DNA of 64,000 nt from Flabesymbios commensalis (lineage: Eukaryota; Annelida; Polychaeta; Terebellida; Flabelligeridae), in NCBI GenBank assembly GCA_964017125.1, contig OZ024903.1, positions 79,185,028 to 79,249,027 on the forward strand, given 5' to 3'. Shown piece by piece: positions 47,395 to 58,828 of the stretch. Every line of letters starts with the position of its first letter. The first letter of the stretch is position 1. The translations under genes were made by a program, and so were the position numbers. The notes beneath the pieces are model-generated. The model saw only the letters and a program-made list of their open reading frames with translations. It had not been told where the DNA came from and made no database searches.

Positions 47395-48725
47395 AGCGCT
47401 CTTGTTCACCGAAATTTACCATGGTATAAGCTAAAAACCCTGGGTTTGCCTGATCACTTTTCTTCCATCATACAGTCTTTATATAACCAGGTACAAGGTA
47501 AAGCTCGAGTCAACAATAGTTTTACAGACTGGTTTCCCATTGAGTCAGGAGTCAAGCGAGGTTGCCTTCTCTTTCCACTGTAGTTTGACTTTTATGTGAA
47601 CGACTTGGCGTTAGAGCTAAATAATACAGGTAAAGGCATAAATATTGCTCAGAGTACAATATGCACTCTAATGTACTCGGACGACATTGTAGTCTTAGGG
47701 GATAGTGAGGAAGACCTAAAGGCACTACTGCAAATTGTAAATAGGTGATGTGAGAAATGGCAGATGGTATTAAATCAACCGAAAACAAATGTAGTTCACT
47801 TCCGGCCAGCCTCAAAACAGAGTACTCGTTTTAAATTTAAATGTGTATCTCTTGACTCTTGACAAATACTTGGGCCTCTGGTTCAGTGAATATTATGATG
47901 TATAAGGCCTTATCAGTATCTGCAAGCAGATGGTGTGCTTATTTCGAAGTATAAAGCTACTGGTGGTTTTCCTTTACCTTGTGATCGTACTCTTTACGAC
48001 GGAATGATATCTCCTATACTTGAAAATGGTTCAGCTATTTGGGGCTTAAAAGAATTTAGTTGTATGAATGCTGTTCATAACCGGGCGTGTCGAGTATTTT
48101 TGGGGGTGCGTAGGCACAGTCCTAACCTCGCTGTTCAAGCTGAATTATGGTGGAAAACACCTTTCCATAAACATATTTTAAATATTACCCGTCTGTGATG
48201 TAGGTTAACTTGTATGTGTCAGAATAGACTAACCAAAAAAGTGTTTAACTGGAACTTAGATGCTGCCCGAATTAATAAAAACAATTGGTGTTTTAGGGTG
48301 AGATCGAAATTTACTGCCTTGGGTTCACAGCATTCAAATGACGTATCCGGAGCTCATTGTGCTGACGAGGTTCTTGAATATATGGATACTTGTGTTTTTG
48401 AAGACATTGAACAAAAATGGCAAACCCTAGCCTCTTTGCGTTGTGGTGTAGCTCCACTTCACATTGAGACTTGGCGATATTCACAGTTATCTGTCGACGA
48501 ATCAGGATCAGTAGAAACTTAAAAGCATTTTCTGATGTCATGTAATTTTTATGCCGATTTACGAAATAAACTGTTTATTAAAACTCAATCGAGTCACGAT
48601 ATGTTTTTAGAATGGTCTATGGACGACCGTTTTAATTATTTAATGTCAAATTCGAAGATAATGCGTCATACAGCGAAAGCCTGTCACTTGATGCTCCAGG
48701 GAAGGGAGCATCAATTATTCTTATA
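47395..48725 (+). mobile_element. Non-LTR retrotransposon fragment (reverse transcriptase)
   Basis: 5'-truncated LINE. Plus-strand remnants: LPWYKLKTLGLPDHF, GVKRGC (RT motif near GxxQG), MYSDDIVVLGDSEEDLKALL (the catalytic YADD-type box, here YSDD), KYLGLWFSEYYD, then a connector with ILENGSAIWGLKEF and NRACRVFLGV, and a C-terminus ET-KHFLMSCNFYADLR. It resembles I/Nimb/Ingi-type elements of aquatic animals, but the clade is a guess. Several stops and frame changes make it a pseudogene: stops follow LLFPL and NR near 47.58 and 47.75 kb, and the frame shifts near 47.9 kb. Confidence 0.85.
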
Positions 48726-48750
48726 ATACATTAGTGTACTGTTATGGTTA

Positions 48751-48876
48751 ATTCTGTGAAACTCAACGACCTTGACTTCCTTTGTTTTCACCGAGCTGGC
48801 TAATACAATAAAGTATGGGGCAGGGGTCTTATATAACCTTGTTTTCACCGAGTGACGTCACTGAGTTTCACAGAAT
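48751..48876. mobile_element. 126-bp MITE with 15-bp perfect TIRs
   Basis: ATTCTGTGAAACTCA at the left and its exact complement at 48862-48876. Inside, CTTTGTTTTCACCGAG / CTTGTTTTCACCGAG is directly repeated. Flanks ATGGTTA and ATGGTAA may be a target duplication. It sits just after the LINE 3' end. Confidence 0.7.
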
Positions 48877-48934
48877 ATGGTAACCATCACCTTTTAACAT
48901 GATTGGCTATATATTATTTTATTTCAGACGTTTT

Positions 48935-49058
48935 CCCGGCAAACATGGGACTTTTGTGCAGCGTCTGTGGAGTGTTGGACCAACGTCGAAGACGTTGTGC
49001 CGCTTCGACGCTAGCCCAACGTTGTATAGGTGTTGTGCACATGTTTTGTGTTTGCTGG
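48935..49058. mobile_element. CCCAGCAAACA-family element, full copy
   Basis: Left CCCGGCAAACA and right TGTTTGCTGG are inverted ends. The interior has TTGGACCAACGTCGAAGACGT and AGCCCAACGTTGTATAGG, the family's paired GTTGGxCCAACGT words. 124 bp, non-coding. Confidence 0.75.
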
Positions 49059-49335
49059 TTTTCTGGTCTATGAACCGTCCCGTGCGCACTGCGTGCATTC
49101 GGTTGAACAGAGTATGATTTTATGTATGTTCCATTACTGTATTACCATTAAGATCTGTTAATCCTTATGTGGTCTCTGTTCTTACGCGTGGGGTTTTTAG
49201 AGGTTCTTTCCCACGGTGATGTGGAGAAGGGTTCCACATACCTACCAAGTATGTGTGTGGAGCCTCTCTCTGTTTCGGTATGTTGGAACAAGAGCGTGCG
49301 GATCAAGTCCAGGACAAATGTTGTACATAGGTCCA

Positions 49336-49449
49336 TGCCCGACAAGCGCGAGGCATTGGGCCGGTATTGGTTCAATGCTGGGCCGCGTCGTAAATGGCTG
49401 GCCAGCATTGACCCGGCTGGCATTGGTTTGGTGTTTCGTGTTTGCTGGG
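49336..49449. mobile_element. CCCAGCAAACA-family element, probable right part
   Basis: Ends TGTTTGCTGGG at 49449 and carries ATTGGGCCGGTATTGG and CCAGCATTGACCCGG, variants of the family core. The left terminus is uncertain. Confidence 0.5.
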
Positions 49450-50042
49450 TAGCCTGCATAATTGTACATGATTTTAACAATATATTATTGAATGCTATAC
49501 TTTTTTTTGGATAGTGTCTCATAAGTCAGAACTGACTGGCCACAATGAATGTATTACTGTAATGTTCTTAATATAAATGAATTGTTGGTGACACTTAAAT
49601 AAATTCTACTTGACTTGACTTGACTTGACAGATGATCATTTACTCACTGGCGGAAATCACTTTTTCACTGGCGAAGATCATTTCTTAAATAACTATGATC
49701 ACCTTTCCAATGCTAGAAACACCTTCAACTTGACAAAATATTTTTTCTCTGGCCGAAATATTTTCGCATTTTCGCTGGCTGAAATCACTTTATTGTATAT
49801 GGTATCACTTTCTCACTCGCTGAGATAACTTTTACACCGGCAATACCACCTTTTCCTGGCTTATATCACTTTTTTGTTGGTGGAGAACATGTTTCGCTGA
49901 TTCAGGTTACTTGTTCATTGACCGAGATTACTTTTTCATTGGCTGAGTTAAATTGTTCACTAGCCGAAATCATTTTTTTTTCACTGACCTAGACAACTTT
50001 TCCACTTGTTGCGATCATCTTTTTATCTCTTTTACACTGACC

Positions 50043-50397
50043 GAAATTTATTTATTTTATTTATTTATTAAAGTTTCTTTTATAGCGCCCACTCCCACTA
50101 TGTGGAGCAGAGTCAGTCACTGAGTCAAAACATATATGTGTCTTTAGCAACTTTTTAAAATGCGGTAGGGAACCGGATGCACGGAGTTCCTTCGGTAATC
50201 CATTCAATAGGTGGGGTGCTCCAAAACCAAATGCACCTTCACCGACTTTTTTTTGGGGCTATGGGTTGTTGTAATGTCAATGTGTTGGCTCCCCGCAGGC
50301 AATTATTCAAACATCGGGGTGCTAGCAGTTCTGCCAGGTACGGAGCCAAGCCATGAAGAGCTTTGTAAGTGATCAGAACCTTATACACAATACGTCT
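50043..50397 (-). mobile_element. LINE 3' end (CR1/L2-like) inserted in the minisatellite
   Basis: The minus strand reads KVLITYKALHGLAPYLAELLAP, then RGANTLTLQQP, with a later frame for FGFGAPHLLNGLPKELR-like sequence, then a short 3' UTR (GGGCGCTATAAAAG) and an (AATA)n tail at the low-coordinate end. This is the standard C-terminal segment of CR1/L2-type ORF2. Severely 5'-truncated. Minisatellite units flank both sides. Confidence 0.85.
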
Positions 50398-50999
50398 TTT
50401 TCATTGACCGACTTCACATTTTCGCTGGCTGAAATCACTTTATTACTAGCTGAGATTACTTCTTCACACGCCGAGATCACCTTTTCACTGGCTGGGAACA
50501 CTTTTGGATACTTTATCACTGGATGAAATCAATTGGTCATTGGCTTAGCTGAGATCATTTTTCACCGACTGAGAACACTTTTTCACTGACCGAGTACACT
50601 TTTTCATTGGTTGCTATCATCTTTTTTATTCGGCATCCCGGATGGTCATTTTGTATCAATTGTATCGTGACCATCTTCAAGTTAACCCCTAGATGACTTT
50701 GAAACGTAAAAACACTATTTCGAATGAGATAAGCAACTCAAATTAGTCGAACATGGGCCTTTTATTTTAAAAATTAATGATAGCCACTAGCGGGAACATA
50801 TTGAATCCATGGTGGTCTTTGCTGGCCATCTTGGATTTGGCTTCTTATCTTTGAACGTAAATATAACCATCCCAATGAAATAGGAAAATTAAAGGTAGAT
50901 CACCTCGAAAACATTGCATGCAACTGGTATATGTCTGGACCTTTTGGTCCAAACATATTGAGTTTTGTTTAGATCTCGATATTTTTATTATTCTATGCC

Positions 51000-51390
51000 C
51001 GTACGCTTTTTCTCTCTCAGTGTTTAACCAATCGACTTCAAACATTGGCACAGTGATCCTTAGGTATATAGGATTTTTACCATGACTTTTCTAAAAATTC
51101 CCAGTTGTTCTTCCGGATTTATCCAGGGTTTTCTGGATCACTAAGTGCTAATCAATGTTTGGCCAATGATGTACATGTCCGGAGCTTATAATGTGCTATT
51201 TCTCCCTGTATTTTCATGCAATCGACTATGCAACCTTGGCACTATGATCCTTGGGTATTGAGGTTTTTTTTGTATGCCTTTTTAAAAGAATTTCCAGTTG
51301 TTCTTCCGCATTTATCCAGGATTCTCTGGATCACTTTTGTGTGGCTAGATGTTGGGTCAATGATGTGGTGGAGCCTCATTCATTGGATTC
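51000..51390. repeat. ~190-bp tandem duplication
   Basis: CCAGTTGTTCTTCCGxATTTATCCAGG is found at about 51101 and 51291, with matching upstream (AATCGACT...TTGGCAC) and downstream (TTCTGGATCACT) words. The rest of 50.6-52.0 kb holds no gene; pieces of the CCCAGCAAACA family core lie at 51485-51520 and 51605-51660. Confidence 0.7.
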
Positions 51391-52021
51391 TTGACCAGCG
51401 AATAAGAGCCTTTTGTTATAGGCGACTCCATACCGACATTTAATAATTAAAATACATGTACATTTATTCAGTGATGTTTTCATGCCGGGCCAGCGTCGCA
51501 GACAGTGGCCCCGTATTGATCCAATATTGCGTGTTGGTATGGACAGTATAAACTTGTTAAATGCTACATTTGACAATAAGGATAACAGTTGCATTCCATT
51601 CCAACAACAAGACGTCGATTCAATGTTGTTTTAATGTTGGGCTAGCGTCGCAGAAAGTGATGCAACACTAAGTCAACAGAGAGACAAGCAGTGTGTACTG
51701 GGCACTCTGAATACGATTCCATTTGACAAACACATATATATATAATTTATATATAAAAGTACAGTGGGGACTTCTGATCTCTGAAAATCTGAAGTCCAAA
51801 TCCGAAGTCTAAAATTCCAATTAAAAATGGCTGCCAAAAAAAACATAAGCAAAATTCCAATCAATCTGTCATAATAAAAATAACCCAACAAAAATTAAAA
51901 TGGTCGCCAAAAGACTCACAAAAAACTCATTGCTTTTGCCCTTGAGATTACTAATCCTAATTTAATAAAATCAACGTATCCAAATTAGTTCAAAATTGGA
52001 TACTTCATTGGTTTCTAGACT

Positions 52022-53009
52022 TAGGGGCCGACCATTTAATATCAGGGGGGGGGGGGTGGAAATGGTTTTTTCGTAAAAAAATAATTTGATTACGAAATTG
52101 GCCAAAAAAAATAGTTTGCTCCATAGAGTGTGGGAAAAAAATACTTTGTTCATTAATGTATAGGAAAAAAATAGATTGTTGGCAGCCAACAGATCTTTCC
52201 AAATCTGTCGGAAACTGCCAAAGAAAGGCAAAAATTCCCTCGCTCTGCTCGGTCAAACGTCTAATGCATATAGGTATTATACCGGCACACTGGAATGAGC
52301 ATGGGAAATAACACCTGCCTTTTAATTTATGGGATTAAAGGTCTAGTCAACTGTTAAAGCTTGCAGGACATGGGTCCCCCAGAATGCAAAATTGCTCGCG
52401 GGTAGGCCTAGACCCTATGTCATAAAAATACTAATTTATGCGTTTTATACCCACTGCCGCATTAAGAGCAAGTTTCCAGATCATAGCAAGTCCATATACT
52501 TGAGTGACATCTATGAGTTAATAATTCCACCAAAGCTCTTCAATAGCTCTGGCTCTTAGCTGGGTGACTTTATTACTGCGGGGATTGTGAAACAGCTGCC
52601 CCAATAATGTGTATTGACAGGACAGCTTTTTCTTAAACCTTTGTACATTCTGTTCAACGTTGGGCCAGCGTCGCAGACTCTAACATTAAAACAGCATTGG
52701 GGCGATGTATCGTTTGAGTAGTATCTTGTAATCAGTTTAGTTGCTGACATTAATGCCGTCAACCTGTACTATATCGGCTACTGTAGGCCTACACATGACC
52801 GTCCCACGCATGCCCGTTTCGCAGTTGAAGGGATCTTAAAAACATGTCCTGGAAAAAAAATGTTTGTCTGTGACATCTCAGGAATTTTTTTTTTTGTTTT
52901 TGCTCAGGGAGAAGAAAAAGAGTTATGTTTTCTTGTTGGAAGGAGAAAAAAAATTGATTAGGAAAAAAAACCATACCCCCCCTCCCGGTATTAAATGGTC
53001 CGCCCCTTA
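52022..53009. mobile_element. TIR element with G-run subterminal sequence
   Basis: Left AGGGGCCGACCATTTAATAT followed by a G run mirrors right TATTAAATGGTCCGCCCCT preceded by a C run. Inward A/T-rich blocks (GGTTTTTT, AAAAAAATA) also correspond. About 1 kb, no transposase. A CCCAGCAAACA-family core (CGTTGGGCCAGCGTCGCAGA, about 52657) is embedded. Confidence 0.75.
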
Positions 53010-54723
53010 CTATTTTACAAAAATGAAAATTAATGGCGGTGGTTGGTTAATATATTATCAAATATATATTCAAATAAGTCAAAAATGAGATATAAATTTA
53101 TAAATTGAATCAACACATTTCCATTGTGAACAAGGCATAATATAGCCATATCAGATTCAAAAACCCAACACTAGAAACCTACATCGAAAAGTATCTTATG
53201 CTATGACCTTGAGGTTTTATTTCAAGGTCAAGCAAGGTCATCTGGTGCTTGTCTCAGTGGACTCAGGGTGGTTCTGTACCTAAATCTCATAACAGACATC
53301 CAAAGATACCTCACTAAAAATTTCATGATTTATTTACATTTTGCACAATTGTTATGCTTAACACTGTTTAGACAAATAGTAGTCAAATGCTTGTGTTTTT
53401 AAGAAATATATGGAATCGCTTATATGCATATTTTATATTATTAATTATGCACATTTCTGTTATTATCTGCAAGTGCATGTCCTGTTCCATTAGTATTACT
53501 TATGTATACATGTGATGTAGATAAGTATGTGTATTTTCAATAATAGGTAATTATCTTCGTGTGATGCATATACATGTATGTGCAAAATGTAACCACAGGG
53601 TACATGTATAAAATGTTTTAATAAATAAAATAAAATAAAATAAAATAAATGCACAGCTGAATATGTGTGTTATGAAGACCAGAAAACTGCTATATAACAT
53701 AAAAGAAACCTACATTGGAATACACGGTTACTATGTTTGTCTCAAATGTAAAAACGGTTGATAATTTTTCCAGCTCAGAATATTAGTATAATATAGAAAC
53801 ATTAGGCTGTAATAGGGACCGGGTGTATTATTATTAGGAAACTACTATAGGTAAGCTGGGGGCTACTGTTGTAAATTGATATATCATTGTTGATACCGAC
53901 AACAAAAATGGATACCTCAATGTTCATATCGAAGCAAAAGAAGGTACTTCAGATGATCTTTCCATTGCTATAACAAACAATAGGCATATGATATATCGCC
54001 ACCGGAATTGAGAAAGTGTTCGCCCTGAGTGTCAGGGATCAGGATGCTGCTAATATCGATAAAAGTCAAACTGCGTATATTGTTTTAGTATTTAGTGGAT
54101 CTGGTCATTATATGTCTTGCCATTCTCATTTGCAGCACGAATCACTGCTAGTGTCTACATGGCGGGTTGGTAATCAGTGATCAAAACAACTAGACTCTAA
54201 AACATTGCATTGCTCATCTAAACTAAGACGATTATATCAACCTTAAGATATTAGATTTTTTTTAAATATTTTAATGTATATTATAAATTTTAATTTTTAA
54301 ATTATTAAAATACACATGTTGATCTCAGACTTACGAAATACACAAGAGACATGACACCCCTCCCCCCATGACATGTACAAGAAAAGAACATTTAGTCAGG
54401 AGAATTTAATGCACCGTTCGCTTGTAAAAAAAATACAGTAAAGACACTGTAAAATAAAAGGTTTCGTCGTCACATGACGAGATCCGGCAGTCACCGCCGT
54501 CATTCAGTTGATATTTACAGTGGAGGTAGAATATACCATACTTGGGCCAAACCATTTCCGAAGGTAAACAAGTGGTTTAAGAAGAAAATATAGCTATAGC
54601 TATAAAAGACTGTGTTGCTGTGTGCTTTTGCAGGGCCTTTAATGATGACTCATTCTACCGTAAAGTTTATGACTCTCTGAATACACTGTGTAGGCCTTTG
54701 TTTGGGTTGCAGATAAATCACAG
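53010..54723. other. Non-coding stretch with an A-rich retroelement tail
   Basis: A (TAAAA)n tail at 53618-53650, preceded by GGGTACATGTATAAAATG, looks like the end of a plus-strand LINE or SINE. 54484-54570 matches 61055-61135 (CACCGCCGTCATTCAGTTG, GACTTGGGCC), another dispersed repeat. No gene. Confidence 0.4.
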
Positions 54724-54840
54724 CTATTCTTTGACGTCGTTTTCATTTGGTATAATTATATCCTCATTCTTCTTAGGTTCTACAATGTCCTCTTCTTTCT
54801 CATTACCATTATCACCTGCCACCTCTTGAGCCGACATCAT
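54724..54840 (-). CDS. Possible terminal exon or small ORF (acidic C-terminus)
   Basis: A 38-residue frame starting MMSAQEVAGDNGNEKEEDIV and ending NENDVKE before TAG. Its charged, low-complexity composition looks coding, and it lies 630 bp downstream of the last confirmed exon of the minus-strand gene here. In-frame AG acceptors exist (before GTGGCA or GTGATA), but none fits the phase left by the exon at 55469-55840, so another exon would be needed between them. It could also be chance. Confidence 0.3.
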   Translation of the reverse strand: MMSAQEVAGDNGNEKEEDIVEPKKNEDIIIPNENDVKE

Positions 54841-55468
54841 GGTGTTATTCATGTTACAGACATTAACAGATTAACAAGCCTGTGTTATGTTATTATTACT
54901 TATACACATGGTTGCTTTTCACATCAAACAGTATATCTACTAGTCAATAAAGTATTTTGAGTTTATATTATGTTGTTAGTTTTAGTCTGCTGTTTGTTAA
55001 ATAATTTAACAAACGATCAAAAAACATAATTCTTTTCAGAGTCTGTTTATTTTAAGAGCCATTGAATTTTGTCAAAATGCTACTGTTCGGTCGTTAAATC
55101 AGGACTATTTATTTAGTTTTTAAATGTAGCGTGATGACGCCCCTCGAAAACCCCATTGATTTTATTCAGTTTTACTACTTGCATATCAAATTATCTAACT
55201 TTTTAGGGTTGTTGTCGTAAGATTGTAAATTGATTCAGAATTGACAGTGAAATAGGCGAAAAACATGCTAAACAGGTCTAATGTGACTTCCACCACAATA
55301 AAGGAAAAAAACGTAAAGACAAATAGCAGTAAATGATTATTTGAAAAGTAAGCAGTGCTATTTTCCTTGGTACGACATTTTTGTCAAATACAAATAGCAT
55401 TAACTGTTGCTTTTTGATGTAGAAGTTATTTTTGTTTACTTCGTACGGCATATTTGCGGCACACTTAC

Positions 55469-55840
55469 CTTTCCATAAGAATGACGCCCTGCTCCAGTAG
55501 GTAGTCTCTGCACTCTGCGGTGCTCAGTGTGATCAGCCACCTGTTCTGCAGACCTCTTGTCCCGTGCTTAACGTTACGATCCTCAAATTGGACGGAGACC
55601 ACCCTGTGAGTCCTGAACGTCTGGTGGTTGTTCAGGTGCCTGATCCTTTCCTTCAGCAGCATTATCACGTATTTGTGCGTCAGGAAGCTGTTGGGAAACT
55701 CAAAGCAGACCGTAAGGGGTCTTGATTTGGGAGGTTCTAAAAAGCGCACCACGGACCGCGCCATCCCATGGTGACCCTTCACAGATTTACCGAAACCAAA
55801 ATGCGTAAAGCCTCCCGCACTGGGTAGGACTTTACCTATC
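55469..55840 (-). CDS. Unrecognised host gene, exon with possible RRM-like fold
   Basis: Bounded by acceptor CTTTTTACAG and donor GTAAGT. It continues the reading frame of the 56.3-56.9 kb exon across a CG|G codon (arginine), giving ...EIKKPRIGKVLPSAGG. It holds 123 further codons and ends in phase 2. Visible pattern: RPLTVCFEFPNSFLTHKYVIM, then RTHRVVSVQFEDRNVKHGT and RWLITLSTAECRDYLLEQG, an alternation of strands and helices resembling RRM or ORF1p/ZCCHC3-type nucleic-acid-binding domains. That comparison is tentative. The next exon downstream was not securely found. The frame's upstream methionine lies in the intron and is not a start. Confidence 0.7.
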
Positions 55841-56345
55841 CTGTAAAAAGACATTCACAGTTTAGATCTGCACTAAAGAAATGTAAAAAAAAATAACATG
55901 AAAAAGAATGATGACAGGTAAAGTGTGAATATTATCGTCACATTGGGACTCATTTTTTAAAAGGGTGATTGCTTGTTCAGTGCAAGCGATGCTTTTATAC
56001 TAATTTTTTCACAACAAAAATAATGACAGATACTTACTGAAATAAATCACCAATTATTGTAAACGTTTATCATTCACTTAATTGAAGCTTGCAATTGAAA
56101 TGAAGGAGTGCCCGCACAAAAATGATTAAATTCATAATAGCCTAATAATATTATTGTTTAATTTAAATTTAAATTCATCTTGAACAATTCCACATCAAAC
56201 CCTGAACGAAAAAAGGCTGGATTTCATAAAAATGAGTTATTTATAGGCAAAATACACAGAAACTGCGGTTAAGGCTGTTTTCCTTTGCACCGTAGGTGTT
56301 TTAGTGGTTGTTAATTTAGCATCATGTAATGTGCCTAGCTCTTAC

Positions 56346-56883
56346 CGTGGTTTCTTAATCTCTGTGACCGCCGCGATGTCCTCCGTCTTCGTGGCGTCCC
56401 CAGCCGACGGACTATCCAATCGAAAGGTGACTTTATTTTTCAGATTTTCATTCAAAAGGACACTGTGCGATGACTCCTTACCATCATCACTCAGGTATTT
56501 TTTCCATGTATCCAGCGCTTTCTGTCCCAGATCATAGGAATAGCCAGACGTAAGATTGCATTTCGAATCCTTCTTTAAAAGTCTTGTTTGGGAATGGTCA
56601 CTGACAGCCGGTAATGGTCCGCTGTTCCGCACATTTGAGGGGGCATCGTCATTTCTGTTTTTAAAATCAGACAGTGATTTTTTTCTTAAATTGCTTGTTT
56701 TTCGCAAGAGTTTACTAGTCCAATGATTCACTACTTTACTTTTCAGTCCCGTGGTTTTGTCTCCTTTCTTCTGATTGGTTGTGTTGGTATCGTTTGACGC
56801 TCTGGGTGACATCTGGTTTTCTGAGATTGGCGGGAGAGCCGTATAATTAGCATTGTCTAGTGCGCTCGGGTCCATTGTGTACA
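56346..56883 (-). CDS. Unrecognised host gene, first coding exon
   Basis: Acceptor GTGGTTTCAG, then eight untranslated bases and ATG at 56875, coding MDPSALDNANYTALPPISEN and 176 complete codons before a GTAAGA donor in phase 2. The protein is basic and serine/asparagine-rich (KLLRKTSNLRKKSLSDFKNR), probably disordered, with no known domain. An upstream non-coding 5' exon is expected because an acceptor precedes the ATG. One candidate donor on the same strand lies at 62232 (AAGG before GTAAGT), unproven. The frame can be read six codons further upstream but only through the acceptor. The start of this exon is included in a 675-bp tandem duplication. Confidence 0.75.
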
Positions 56884-58200
56884 CTGAAACCACATGAAAA
56901 AAATCAATTTTAAAGTAAGTTATCCTGCATGAGAAGAGGACTGGAATTATATTAATTGAGGTGCATAGTAGAAGCCTAACTTTACATTAACTCAGTTCTA
57001 GTTGGATTGAATTCATCATGCATAGTGTAAGCCTATGGGTTATGCACAGATTTAAACACATAACATGTTTGATCGAGCTCAGAATGATGATTATTATTAA
57101 TTTTGTTATTTAGAAACAAAACCACAGGTTTTTCTGTACTTTCAGTACTCTTTTCATAATTTACCCGGATTACACGGTGTGACAGGACCAGTCATATTGA
57201 AGCCACACATTTTTTTTATATTAATGGTCTAGCTATCTGGCACGGTTTTCCAGATATTACGTAGGGATTAAATCTATAATGGCCGCAAATCGAAATTTTT
57301 CAAGGCATATCCCTCACTAACACCGCACATTGTCAAGTTTTTTCCCTGATGCAGGAACGTTTTTTTTTAACTTATCTGAGCCATTGCTGATATAGGTACA
57401 TGGTATACATTTTGAAGGGATACATAGAAAATGTTGAGTGAATTGTGTTAAGAAGAAAATTTTCCGATTCGGAAAAAATCAAGAGCATAGAGGTCACCGA
57501 AAGATAAACTCAATCAAGGTTTATTCATTGTCTAGTGCGCTCGGGTCCATTGTGTACACTGAAACCACATGAAAAAAATCAATTTTAAAGTAAGTTATCC
57601 TGCATGAGAAGAGGACTGGAATTATATTAATTGAGGTGCATAGTAGAAGCCTAACTTTACATTAACTCAGTTCTAGTTGGATTGAATTCATCATGCATAG
57701 TGTAAGCCTATGGGTTATGCACAGATTTAAACACATAACATGTTTGATCGAGCTCAGAATGATGATTATTATTAATTTTGTTATTTAGAAACAAAACCAC
57801 AGGTTTTTCTGTACTTTCAGTACTCTTTTCATAATTTACCCGGATTACACGGTGTGACAGGACCAGTCATATTGAAGCCACACATTTTTTTTATATTAAT
57901 GGTCTAGCTATCTGGCACGGTTTTCCAGATATTACGTAGGGATTAAATCTATAATGGCCGCAAATCGAAATTTTTCAAGGCATATCCCTCACTAACACCG
58001 CACATTGTCAAGTTTTTTCCCTGATGCAGGAACGTTTTTTTTTAACTTATCTGAGCCATTGCTGATATAGGTACATGGTATACATTTTGAAGGGATACAT
58101 AGAAAATGTTGAGTGAATTGTGTTAAGAAGAAAATTTTCCGATTCGGAAAAAATCAAGAGCATAGAGGTCACCGAAAGATAAACTCAATCAAGGTTTATT
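56851..58200. repeat. 675-bp tandem duplication covering the gene's start codon
   Basis: Copy 1 is 56851-57525 and copy 2 is 57526-58200. Reading both line by line I find no difference. Each contains the splice acceptor, the ATG and the first 25 coding bases of the unrecognised gene. In the second copy the coding sequence runs into MDPSALDNE and a stop. The remainder is intron or upstream DNA. Confidence 0.9.
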
Positions 58201-58828
58201 CATGATTAACCTGTCTGTAAAGTTTATTGTGCAGTCTGGCAACGCGAAACAAGTTCCGGTGCTAAAGTAAATTGTTATTGTAATATATATACTCAACTTT
58301 CCAAATATATGCACGTGCCATGTATATTATCAATGTGATCTGAATTGCAGATCACATTGATATGGTCAGATCCTGACATTATATGGTCCGCTACCATTGA
58401 CGTTTCATGATGCACAGTCACGTTACAGATAATTAATTATACACCCTACTGTTCATCTTACTACAAATTATTTTTTTTAGATATATTTAAACGCAAAGAG
58501 TTCAAAATGGTATATTTTTAGCTCTAATTTGTTAATTTGTACACGTTTCTATACGTGTAGAGCACCATAGATATGCGATATACTATAAACCGAAATTAGT
58601 GTTTTGATAATAATAATTACTTTTATTAGCTGAATACATCGACGTATGATCTATAAATGCAAATCAAGCTTATGTATAAAGAAAAAAGTTGATAAACAAT
58701 ATGGAGACTGTTTTGCTCCATACAGTGTAGAAGTAGAATTTTGTATTTAAATGGCTATCATCCGTTTGACGGCCCATACGTACAAGTCTACCTGTTTTTT
58801 TTCCAAATGACAAGACGATATATATATA
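58201..58828. other. Non-coding stretch with a hairpin
   Basis: 58328-58342 (TATCAATGTGATCTG) is exactly complementary to 58348-58362 with loop AATTG. Otherwise AT-rich, no gene seen. Confidence 0.6.

Larger units (their letters stand above)
46620..50625. repeat. Decayed ~26-bp minisatellite, now split into three parts
   Basis: Units of the form ACTTTTTCACTGGCTGAGATC occur at 46620-46805, 49625-50042 and 50398-50625. The same array is therefore interrupted by a ~2.8-kb block (tandem 170-bp repeats, LINE, MITEs) and by a 355-bp LINE tail. Copies vary strongly. Confidence 0.8.

Noticed and set aside
56876-56893. Upstream in-frame start for the second gene
   Set aside because: Would read through the splice acceptor GTTTCAG and uses GTG; the ATG at 56875 is preferred.
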